A DNA stretch of 64,000 nt from Oscillospiraceae bacterium (GTDB lineage: Bacteria > Bacillota > Clostridia > Oscillospirales > Oscillospiraceae). Shown here one piece after another: positions 8,011 through 14,959 of this stretch; position 1 is the first letter of the stretch; every line of letters starts with the position of its first letter. The stretch covers positions 34,876 to 98,875 of the forward strand of contig JAGAQA010000029.1 in NCBI GenBank assembly GCA_017622995.1. The letters are read 5' to 3'. The position numbers were made by a program, and so were the translations under genes. The notes beneath the pieces were generated by a model that was not told where the DNA came from, did no database searches, and saw only the letters and a program-made list of their open reading frames with translations.

Positions 8011-8496
8011 ATGGGTTTTTTCAGTAAACTTTTTGGTCAAAAGGGCGATGCGCTGTTCGCTCCGATGGCAGGTACTGCCGTGCCTGTGACAGAGGTGCCG
8101 GACCCCACTTTTTCTACCGGTATGCTGGGCGACGGCATTGCCATTGAGCCCACTGACGGCAAGGTGCTCGCTCCCTGCGACGCCACCGTAGACACCATGT
8201 TTGACACCGGCCATGCCGTGAGCCTGGTGGCGGACTGCGGTGCCGAGGTGCTGATCCATGTAGGTCTGGAGACAGTCGGTCTTCAGGGCAAGGGCTTTAC
8301 CATTCATGCTCAGAACGGTCAGAAGGTAAAAAAGGGCGACCTGCTGATTGAGGCGGATCTGGAGGCCATCAAGGCCGCGGGCCTCAATACCATCACCTCC
8401 GTGCTTGTCTGCAATTCCGGGGACTTCAAGAAGTTCGAAAAGAGCACCGGCTCCGCCGTAACGAATGACGATGTGGTCATTCGTCTGGCAAAGTAA
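8011..8496 (+). CDS. PTS glucose-type EIIA component
   Basis: A 161-residue cytoplasmic phosphocarrier that takes phosphate from HPr and passes it to EIIB. It has the IIA-Glc fold: LFAPMAGTAVPVTEVPDPTFSTGMLGDG, then the second active-site region with His83 in VLIHVGLETVGL and the closing ADLEAIKAAG helix. The ATG at 8011 is preceded by GGAGAAAGGA; longer in-frame starts upstream lack a ribosome site and add a non-homologous stretch. It is followed by the IICB gene after 109 bp that include a short GATCGT hairpin (8522-8542). In Gram-positive bacteria free IIA of this type often serves several sugars. Confidence 0.95.
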   Translation: MGFFSKLFGQKGDALFAPMAGTAVPVTEVPDPTFSTGMLGDGIAIEPTDGKVLAPCDATVDTMFDTGHAVSLVADCGAEVLIHVGLETVGLQGKGFTIHAQNGQKVKKGDLLIEADLEAIKAAGLNTITSVLVCNSGDFKKFEKSTGSAVTNDDVVIRLAK

Positions 8497-8605
8497 TCAT
8501 TTCCATTATTCAGGCCATGCGGATCGTTGTGGGCCGACGATCTTAATGATAGGCTGTGGCCGATATGCCGGTCACAAAAAGAAGAATCGAAGGAGGATTT
8601 TTTCT

Positions 8606-10099
8606 ATGATGAAATCTCTGCAGAAGCTCGGCAAGGCTCTGATGCTGCCTGTCGCTGTGCTTCCTATCTGCGGTATCCTGATGGGTCTGGGCTACGCTCT
8701 GGCTCCCGCCGTTATGGGTGCTGCCGGCGCCACCGAGGGCTTTGCCTATGTTTTGGGCTTCTTCCTCATTAAGGCTGGCGCTGCCGTTATCGACAACATG
8801 GCTCTGCTGTTCGCCATCGGCGTTGCCGTTGGTCTGGCAGAAGAGAACGACGGCACTGCTGGTCTGGCCGGCCTGGTTTCCTGGCTGATGATCACCACCC
8901 TGCTGTCTTCCGGCTCCGTGGCGACCATCGCTCCCAAGATGGTTGAGGATCCCGTCAAGGCTGTTGCCTTCGCAAAGATCGCCAACCCCTTCACCGGCAT
9001 CCTGGCCGGTATCATCGGCGCTCTGTGCTACAACAAGTTCAAGGGCACCAAGCTGCCTGATGTACTGGCCTTCTTCTCCGGCAAGCGCTCCGTCGCGATT
9101 GTCACCGGCGTTGTTTCCATCGTTGTTTCCGCGATCCTGCTGTTTGTATGGCCCGTGGTCTTCGGCGCTCTGGTTGCCGTGGGCAACGCCATCAAGGGCA
9201 TGGGCGTTGTGGGTGTTGGCCTGTACGCCTTCCTGAACCGTCTGCTGATCCCCACCGGCCTGCATCACGCTCTGAACAACGTGTTCTGGTTCGATACCAT
9301 CGGCCTGGGCGACCTGACTGCTTACTGGGGCGCTCTGGTTGAGGGCGACACCATGGCCAACGGCACCCTGATTGACTGGTCCGTGGGCTCCTACATGGCT
9401 GGCTTCTTCCCCTGCATGATGTTCGGTATTCCCGGTGCTGCCACCGCTATGATCGTTACCGCCAAGTCCAACAAGAGAAAGGCTACCATCGGCCTGGTTG
9501 GCGCGGCTGCTGTCTGTGCGTTCCTGTGCGGCGTTACCGAGCCCTTCGAGTTCGCTTTCATGTTCCTGGCATTCCCCCTGTACGTTGTCTACGCTGTTCT
9601 GTACGGTGTCTTCGCTGCCGTGACCGTGGGTCTGGGCTTCCGCGCCGGCTTCTGCTTCTCCGCCGGTGCTACTGACCTGCTGTTCTCCGCCAGCCTGCCC
9701 GCAGCTGCCAAGACCTGGCTGATCATCCCCACCGGTATCGCTGCCTTCGCCGTGTTCTTCGCCGTGTTCTACTTTGCCATCAAGAAGTGGGATCTGAAGA
9801 CCCCCGGCCGTGAGGACGATCAGGACGGCGAGATGAAGATCGAGCTGGCCAATGACGACTACACCGCAATGGCTTCCATCATTCTGGAAGGCCTGGGCGG
9901 CAAGGAGAACGTCACCTCCATCGATCACTGCATCACCCGTCTGCGTCTGGAAGTGAAGGACCGCCTGCTGGTCAACGAGGCTAAGATCAAGTCCTCCGGT
10001 GCCGCCGGTGTCATCCGCCCGGGCAAGACCGCTGTGCAGGTCATCATCGGACCCAAGGTTCAGTTTGTATACGAAGAGTTCAAGAAGCTCGCAAAGTAA
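8606..10099 (+). CDS. nagE: PTS glucose/N-acetylglucosamine-type EIICB transporter
   Basis: A 497-residue sugar permease-kinase. The IIC part (about 1-395) carries many membrane helices and the PTS motifs IPTGLHHALNNVFWFD and GVTEPFEFAF, which resemble NagE more than PtsG. The C-terminal IIB domain has the phosphorylated Cys442 in SIDHCITRLRLEV. The ATG at 8606 has AGGAGG nine bases upstream. Codon use is strongly biased toward a few codons, as in highly expressed genes. Substrate choice between glucose and GlcNAc is uncertain, so the symbol is tentative. No IIA domain is fused; it is supplied by the preceding gene. Confidence 0.9.
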   Translation: MMKSLQKLGKALMLPVAVLPICGILMGLGYALAPAVMGAAGATEGFAYVLGFFLIKAGAAVIDNMALLFAIGVAVGLAEENDGTAGLAGLVSWLMITTLLSSGSVATIAPKMVEDPVKAVAFAKIANPFTGILAGIIGALCYNKFKGTKLPDVLAFFSGKRSVAIVTGVVSIVVSAILLFVWPVVFGALVAVGNAIKGMGVVGVGLYAFLNRLLIPTGLHHALNNVFWFDTIGLGDLTAYWGALVEGDTMANGTLIDWSVGSYMAGFFPCMMFGIPGAATAMIVTAKSNKRKATIGLVGAAAVCAFLCGVTEPFEFAFMFLAFPLYVVYAVLYGVFAAVTVGLGFRAGFCFSAGATDLLFSASLPAAAKTWLIIPTGIAAFAVFFAVFYFAIKKWDLKTPGREDDQDGEMKIELANDDYTAMASIILEGLGGKENVTSIDHCITRLRLEVKDRLLVNEAKIKSSGAAGVIRPGKTAVQVIIGPKVQFVYEEFKKLAK

Positions 10100-10135
10100 G
10101 TTAAGCTGAATGCTGTGGCCCACACAGATACATCC

Positions 10136-10166
10136 ATCCCTCCGGCGAAAGCCGGAGGGATTTTTT
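10136..10166 (+). terminator. Terminator of the PTS operon
   Basis: Stem ATCCCTCCGGC / GCCGGAGGGAT with a GAAA loop followed by T6. Confidence 0.92.
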
Positions 10167-10200
10167 GCTTTTCAGGTGCTAGAAAATAACCAACGGATTT

Positions 10201-10313
10201 GTCATCCTGAGCGAGCGCAGCGAGTCGAAGGATCTTCTAGCTTCGCCCCGCAGTACAGTCAAATCACCGGAAAGATCCTTCGACTGCGCGCTTCGCGCTC
10301 CGCTCAGGATGAC
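10201..10313. repeat. Palindromic GTCATCCTGAGCG repeat (REP/MITE-like)
   Basis: The ends are inverted copies: GTCATCCTGAGCGAGCGCAG at 10201 and its near complement ending GCTCAGGATGAC at 10313, each carrying TCGAAGGATC or its complement inside. Repeats with this core are widespread in bacterial intergenic regions. No coding potential. Confidence 0.75.
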
Positions 10314-10384
10314 ATACGTTTCTGTGATTCCAGCGTTTACCGTATTTGGGCTCTTGATTCCCATTGTCAATTGTCAACTATCAA

Positions 10385-10414
10385 GGCCAGGTACGGAATT
10401 TTCCGTACCTGGCC
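10385..10414. terminator. Perfect 14-bp palindromic hairpin
   Basis: GGCCAGGTACGGAA at 10385-10398 pairs with 10401-10414 across a 2-base gap. It lacks a strong T-run on either side, so it could be a weak terminator or part of a repeat. Just before it (about 10363-10378) is a TTGTCAATTGTCAA tract also seen in two other intergenic sites. Confidence 0.5.
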
Positions 10415-10438
10415 CTTTGGTTTATGTTAATGCGTACT

Positions 10439-10570
10439 GAATAACGCAAAAAGCCTTGAAAGCCAAGGCTTTCCGGCAATCTTTGCGTTATTCGGGTGCA
10501 AGGATTTTGCGGCTTTGGCTACAAAACCCTTGCACCTGCTTTTCCTGCATGGTTCGCCATGCAGGAAAAG
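10439..10570. repeat. Three consecutive intergenic hairpins
   Basis: Hairpin A: a 12-bp outer stem GAATAACGCAAA (10439-10450 with 10482-10493) enclosing a second stem AAAGCCTTG/CAAGGCTTT. Hairpin B: GGTGCAAGG (10495-10503) with CCTTGCACC (10528-10536). Hairpin C: a 14-bp stem CTTTTCCTGCATGG with a TTCG loop (10539-10570). All are perfect. Hairpin C is 20 bp past the stop of the minus-strand permease and may terminate it. Confidence 0.7.
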
Positions 10571-10590
10571 CTACGCATTGATTGCAGACA

Positions 10591-11385
10591 TTATGTTAGA
10601 TTCAGCTTTCTGCTGGTCAGATAATAGATGGCGAAATAGCTGCCCGCCATCACCACCAGGGATGTAAGATCCATCACCGTCAATGAGCCTGCAAAGGTTT
10701 TCATGGCCGCGCTTCCCAGGAAGCAGCCAAAGCTGATGGACCTGAGTACCACCACGCCATAGTAAACAATCACAGCCATCAGGATGGGGTGCTTTTTCGC
10801 GACCATGGCGCCGATGGTCACCGCCAGCATCAGCAGCATCAGCTGGCTCAGGCACATGAGCAGCAGCATCAGCAGTACCCCCAGGATCTCCCCCAGGTGG
10901 GGAACCAGCTCCTGGAGCGCCTGGCCAAGGGAGGACCAGAACATGGCCCAGTCGGCCTTGCCCAGCTCCTGCCAGGGAAGCGCCAGAGACACAACCGCCA
11001 GCGCCAGAAACACCGCCCCGAAGGCCGCCAGGGTTGTGAGGAAAATATCCCAGGCGCTTACCAGGATGCCCGACAGCAGCAGCTGGTGATGATTCACCGG
11101 CAGAGTATAGGTAAGGTACCCCTCCTCCGTAAACCGGCTGCGGTAAAACCGCCACAGAGCATAGAAAATACTGGCTCCGCAGGACAAGGCCACGGCAATC
11201 ACGCAGGCCACCAGAAGAATCGTCAGCAGAACGAACAGGGCATTGGTCTGCGCGTAATCCGACATATAGAACAAGCCGAGACTTGCCGAGCCGATCAGCA
11301 GACCGGAAATCAGGATCACGGCACACAGCAGGCCAATGGTCTTCCGGCTGGCCCGCCACTCATTTTTCAGCAATTTGGCAAACAT
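10591..11385 (-). CDS. ABC transporter permease (ABC-2-like membrane protein)
   Basis: A 264-residue membrane protein with about six hydrophobic helices, starting MFAKLLKNEWRASRKTIGLL as is usual for permeases of GntR-linked ABC modules. It contains the cytoplasmic segment FTEEGYLTYTLPVNHHQLLLSG, typical of this group. It overlaps the end of its ATPase gene by 19 bp, so the two are translated together. The substrate is unknown; modules of this kind in Firmicutes often respond to envelope stress or peptide antibiotics (family knowledge, not shown here). Confidence 0.85.
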   Translation of the reverse strand: MFAKLLKNEWRASRKTIGLLCAVILISGLLIGSASLGLFYMSDYAQTNALFVLLTILLVACVIAVALSCGASIFYALWRFYRSRFTEEGYLTYTLPVNHHQLLLSGILVSAWDIFLTTLAAFGAVFLALAVVSLALPWQELGKADWAMFWSSLGQALQELVPHLGEILGVLLMLLLMCLSQLMLLMLAVTIGAMVAKKHPILMAVIVYYGVVVLRSISFGCFLGSAAMKTFAGSLTVMDLTSLVVMAGSYFAIYYLTSRKLNLT

Positions 11386-12080
11386 TTGAAAACCTCCCGA
11401 AACAGTTCATCCAGAGAAGAGCCGGTCTCCTCTCTCACCTCATCCGCCACACCCTGACGGATCACCTTGCCCTGGTACAGGAACAGATATTCATCCAGCA
11501 CCCGCTCCACATCGGAAATGAGGTGGGTGGAAATCAGCACCGTAGCAGTGGGGTCGTAGTTTGAAAGAATGGTATTGAGAATGTAATCCCGGGCAGCGGG
11601 GTCAACGCCGCCGATGGGCTCATCCAGAAGATACAGCTTTGCTCTGCGGGACATCACCAGCACCAGCTGCACCTTCTCCTGATTGCCCTTGGACAGGGTT
11701 TTCAGTCTGGCATCCGGATCGATTCCCAGGGCCCCGAGCATCTGTTCCGCCCGCTGACGGTCAAAGTCCCGATAGAAATCCTGGAAGGTATCCAGAATTT
11801 CCCGGGTCCGCTGCTGCCGGTTCAGATAGGTTTTATCCGGCAGATAGGATACCAGCGCCTTACTGGCAGGTCCGATGGGCTCACCGCAGACCCGAATCTC
11901 TCCGGAGCTGGGGGTCAGCAGGCCCGCTGCCAGCTTGATAAAGGTGGTTTTTCCGCTTCCGTTGGGTCCCAGCAGGCCCACAATTTTCCCCTGGGGCAGC
12001 TCCAGATCCAAGCCATCCAGTGCGGTTGTTTTCTGATAGCGTTTTGTCAGGCCCACGGCCTTTAATACACAGTTTTCCAT
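11367..12080 (-). CDS. ABC transporter ATP-binding protein (GntR-linked module)
   Basis: A 237-residue ATPase. Walker A is GPNGSGKT, the signature is LSKGNQEKVQL (the degenerate form common in BcrA/YtrB-type exporters), Walker B is LYLLDEPIGGVD and the switch histidine is in ISTHLISDVE. The start at 12080 is chosen because its ATG overlaps the stop of the GntR gene as TAATG and the protein then begins MENCVLKAVGLTKRYQ. A longer frame to 12167 would run into the regulator gene. Confidence 0.93.
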   Translation of the reverse strand: MENCVLKAVGLTKRYQKTTALDGLDLELPQGKIVGLLGPNGSGKTTFIKLAAGLLTPSSGEIRVCGEPIGPASKALVSYLPDKTYLNRQQRTREILDTFQDFYRDFDRQRAEQMLGALGIDPDARLKTLSKGNQEKVQLVLVMSRRAKLYLLDEPIGGVDPAARDYILNTILSNYDPTATVLISTHLISDVERVLDEYLFLYQGKVIRQGVADEVREETGSSLDELFREVFKCLPNC

Positions 12081-12451
12081 TATGCTTCCTCCTGTTCTTC
12101 CAAAAGCATTAACCGCTGAGCCGCCTGGGCCGGACTCAGTCCAAAGACCCGGAATTTTTCCGCGCACTCCCTGGCCAGCTCGGTTATGGTCTGTTCCTTC
12201 ATCTCTTCCAATATGGCTTCCTCCTCCGTTACCCTGCGGCCGCTGGTGCCGCCGCTGACCAGAAGTCCCTCCCGTTCCAGCTCCGTGAGCGCCCGTTGAA
12301 CGGTATTGGGATTCACCTGGGCCTGGGCCGCCAGATCCCGCACCGATGGGATTTTCTGCCCCGGCGACAGCTCTCCCGTGAGGATCCCGCCCCGGATCAG
12401 CGCCATGATCTGCTGGTATACCGGCCGATCTCCCACAAATTTCCAGTTCAT
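12080..12451 (-). CDS. GntR-family transcriptional regulator (YtrA subfamily)
   Basis: A 123-residue repressor-type protein: an N-terminal winged helix (PVYQQIMALIRGGILTGELSPGQKIPSVRDLAAQAQVNPNTVQRALTELEREGLL) and only a short C-terminal helical tail, which is the YtrA arrangement. It heads the operon with the ABC ATPase and permease and is coupled to the ATPase by a TAATG junction. A palindrome overlaps its own -10 box, which suggests autoregulation. Confidence 0.93.
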   Translation of the reverse strand: MNWKFVGDRPVYQQIMALIRGGILTGELSPGQKIPSVRDLAAQAQVNPNTVQRALTELEREGLLVSGGTSGRRVTEEEAILEEMKEQTITELARECAEKFRVFGLSPAQAAQRLMLLEEQEEA

Positions 12452-12468
12452 TGCTTCCTCCTTGTATT

Positions 12469-12516
12469 ATTGTATTAGTGTATTAATACAATAGCACTGC
12501 TCTTTCTCTTTGTCAA
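12469..12516 (-). promoter_or_regulatory. Promoter of the GntR/ABC operon with overlapping operator
   Basis: Minus-strand TTGACA (12516-12511), a 17-base spacer and TATTGT (12493-12488). A palindrome ATTGTATTA-N6-TAATACAAT (12469-12492) covers the -10 and start site, the expected place for a YtrA-type operator. Confidence 0.8.
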
Positions 12517-12533
12517 TACCCAAAATAAAGAAA

Positions 12534-12565
12534 TTTCCCAAAGCCGGGGGTTCGGCTTTGGGAAA
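12534..12565 (-). terminator. Terminator of the sensor operon (kinase/regulator/lipoprotein)
   Basis: Stem TTTCCCAAAGCC / GGCTTTGGGAAA with an 8-base loop, just past the stop of the binding lipoprotein and followed on the minus strand by a T-rich stretch. Confidence 0.85.
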
Positions 12566-12572
12566 CACATCT

Positions 12573-13547
12573 TTAGTATTCTCTGCCTGCGATCAGTTCT
12601 TCTGTGATGTTCGCCTGAACAAACATCCGCTCGTCGATATACTTATGCTTGGGCGGAACCTCCCCCTCTTCCATGGTCCGGACAATCTCCTCCGCCAGGG
12701 GGCCCAGCAGCGGGTTGCATTCTACCACCAGGGAGATTTCTCCGGCTCCGCAAAGCCGCAGCGCATTGGCGGTGGCGTCAAAGCAGATCACATCCACATC
12801 GGTGCCTACCCGGTATCCATGCTCCCGGAGGGCCTCTATGGCGCCGAAGGCTTCGTTGTCGTTTTCACAGTACACCACATCAAAGTCCTGACTGTTCGGC
12901 AAGGTATCCAGGTAGTCCCCCAGGGCCTCATAGGCTTTGGCCTGGGTAAAGTCCCCATCCAGGCAGGTGAGAATCTGCCAGTTCGGATGGCGGCGCACCG
13001 CCTCCTCCAGGGCCCGGGTACGGCCGATCTGGGCTGTGGAGCCCATGGTTCCCTGAATGTGGATGATCTCGATGGAGTCCGTCCGTTTGGCATAGCGGCT
13101 TTCCATCCACTTCACCGCGCTGACACCTTCCCCATAGAAATCCGACCCCACATGGGCCGCGTACAGGCTGTCATCCTCCACATCCGCCATACGGTCAACC
13201 AGAATTACGGGAATCCCCGCCTTCTTCGCCTCCTGCAGCACGGAATCCCAGCCGGTTTCACACAGGGGCATCAGCACAATGTAATCCACTTGCTGCTGAA
13301 TGAATTTTCTCACCGCTGTGATCTGGTTCTCCTGCTTTTGGCGGGCATCGGAAAACAGGAGCCGATAGCCCTTATCCTCCGAAAAGGCCGCTTTCATGGA
13401 CTCGGAATTGGCCACCCGCCAATCCGACTCTGCCCCCACCTGGGATATGCCCACCACCGTCATGGGGGGCTCTGTGGTTTCCTGGGGTTTTTCCGTGCAG
13501 CCGCACAGCAGCAGCATACTCAGCAGCACCGCAATCAGACGTTTCAT
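12573..13547 (-). CDS. Sugar-binding lipoprotein, probably a sensory partner of the kinase
   Basis: A 324-residue lipoprotein (signal MKRLIAVLLSMLLLCGC, Cys17) with a periplasmic-binding-protein fold of the ribose/galactofuranose type. It shares diagnostic stretches with the transporter binding protein at 21039-22076, such as IHIQGTMGSTAQIGR, YCENDNEAFGAIEAL and the lead VGISQVGAESDWRVANS. It is not next to permease genes; it is the third gene of a regulator-kinase-lipoprotein operon with a 4-bp overlap to the kinase. By analogy with XylFII-LytS-type systems it probably presents the sugar to the kinase rather than to a transporter (inference). Confidence 0.87.
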   Translation of the reverse strand: MKRLIAVLLSMLLLCGCTEKPQETTEPPMTVVGISQVGAESDWRVANSESMKAAFSEDKGYRLLFSDARQKQENQITAVRKFIQQQVDYIVLMPLCETGWDSVLQEAKKAGIPVILVDRMADVEDDSLYAAHVGSDFYGEGVSAVKWMESRYAKRTDSIEIIHIQGTMGSTAQIGRTRALEEAVRRHPNWQILTCLDGDFTQAKAYEALGDYLDTLPNSQDFDVVYCENDNEAFGAIEALREHGYRVGTDVDVICFDATANALRLCGAGEISLVVECNPLLGPLAEEIVRTMEEGEVPPKHKYIDERMFVQANITEELIAGREY

Positions 13548-14959
13548 GGGCGAGCCTCCTTTTCCGTGTAGGGTATCCGGGCGGTAACCGCAGTGCCCTC
13601 TCCCTCCCGGCTGGTAATCTCCAGGCCGTATTGGGGACCGAACTGGAGCCGCAGCCGCTGGTTTACCGCGGACAGGCCAAAACCCACCCTCTGGTCCGAC
13701 TCCATGGCGCCCCGCAGCTGTGCAAGGCGTTGGGCAGTCATGCCCACACCGTTGTCCGCCACCTGCAATACCACATGGTCCCCTTCCCGCCAGGCGGCAA
13801 TCCGGATCATGCCCTTTGCCCGTTTCAGCTTTATGCCGTGATACAGCGCGTTTTCAACCAGGGGCTGCAGGGTCAGCTTGGGAAGCATTGCCTTTGCAAG
13901 GCTCTGGTCAATCTCCATGCTGTATTCCAGAATATCCTTATAGCGGGCCTGCTGGATCTGCAGATAGCTGCGCACATGGCCCTCTTCCTCCGAAAGGGGG
14001 ATAACGTCCTCTCCCTTACTCAGGGAATGCCGGAAAAAGCTGGAGAGATTGGATACCATCTCCACCGCTTCCTGGGTCTTTTCGCCCTCGATGAGCCAGA
14101 CAATGGTATCCATGGTGTTATACAGAAAATGGGGATTGATCTGGGCCTGCAAAAGAGCCAGCTCTGTTCTGCGCAGGCTCTCCTGCTTTTCCCGGCTCTC
14201 CCGGATCTGGCTGTCCAGCCGGGCAATCATCTGCTCCATGCCAATGCTGAGGGTTTCAATTTCCCGGATTTCTGTCTGAATGGGAGGCTTTACCGCCAGG
14301 TTGCCCTCGGATACCGCCTCCGCCCGGTTGCACATATACACCAGGGGCGCCGCAATGGACCGGCTGAGCCGGATGCTGTAGCGCAGGGCAAAGACCACCG
14401 CCACCACCGTTACCACCGTAATGAGCACCACTTCCGTGGCGATCTGGGCGCTCACCCGCTGCTGGAGGGAGTTCAATTCCACCGCCTCGCAGTAGAGGTA
14501 ATTGTACATATACTCCTCTACCAGCGCGGTAAGCACATAGATATTGTTTTCCAGCTGGCTCAACCGGTCGTCGTAGTTTTCCGTGTCCTGAATCTGATAG
14601 ATCTTCTCCTCCAGATTTTCGCACAGATTCAGCACGCTGGAAATTGCCTGATGGCTGTCCTTCTGCACCGTGGTATCCAGCAATTGCTTTGCCAGCTCCT
14701 GGGCGGCGCGAACCTCCGGAATGGGCAGGCCCTCGGAATACTGACTTTCGATCACATAGTAATACATCTTCTGATCGATGTTGTTCTTAAACTCCTGGTT
14801 GAATTCCGAAGCCGTGGTCACGTTGTGCAGGAGTCTGGTGTAGTGGCTGTTGGAGCTGATGAGCATGGCAAGGGATGCCAGCAGAATGATCACCATCAGA
14901 AAGCTGACGGCCACAACCAGCTTGCGCAGCCGGCCCTGGAGAGATTCTGTCTTTTTCAT
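13544..14959 (-). CDS. Sensor histidine kinase, YesM/LytS-like
   Basis: A 471-residue membrane kinase. Helix 1 spans about 13-35, an outside domain of about 140 residues rich in helices follows, helix 2 spans about 174-192, then a HAMP-like linker. The His_kinase region has LQAQINPHFLYNTMDT with the phosphorylated His277. The ATPase domain shows the N box PLVENALYHG and the G boxes VADNGVGM and VGFGLSAVNQRL. Its gene overlaps the regulator upstream and the lipoprotein downstream by 4 bp each. The outside domain has no recognisable sensor fold, which fits sensing through the lipoprotein. Confidence 0.94.
   Translation of the reverse strand: MKKTESLQGRLRKLVVAVSFLMVIILLASLAMLISSNSHYTRLLHNVTTASEFNQEFKNNIDQKMYYYVIESQYSEGLPIPEVRAAQELAKQLLDTTVQKDSHQAISSVLNLCENLEEKIYQIQDTENYDDRLSQLENNIYVLTALVEEYMYNYLYCEAVELNSLQQRVSAQIATEVVLITVVTVVAVVFALRYSIRLSRSIAAPLVYMCNRAEAVSEGNLAVKPPIQTEIREIETLSIGMEQMIARLDSQIRESREKQESLRRTELALLQAQINPHFLYNTMDTIVWLIEGEKTQEAVEMVSNLSSFFRHSLSKGEDVIPLSEEEGHVRSYLQIQQARYKDILEYSMEIDQSLAKAMLPKLTLQPLVENALYHGIKLKRAKGMIRIAAWREGDHVVLQVADNGVGMTAQRLAQLRGAMESDQRVGFGLSAVNQRLRLQFGPQYGLEITSREGEGTAVTARIPYTEKEARP

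Noticed and set aside
8543-10123. 526-codon minus-strand open frame opposite the PTS IICB gene
   Set aside because: Low-complexity His/Gly/Gln composition typical of antisense frames; the plus-strand gene has clear PTS motifs, ribosome site and promoter.
10439-10570. CRISPR array
   Set aside because: The repeats are different hairpins, not direct repeats with unique spacers, and no cas genes are present.
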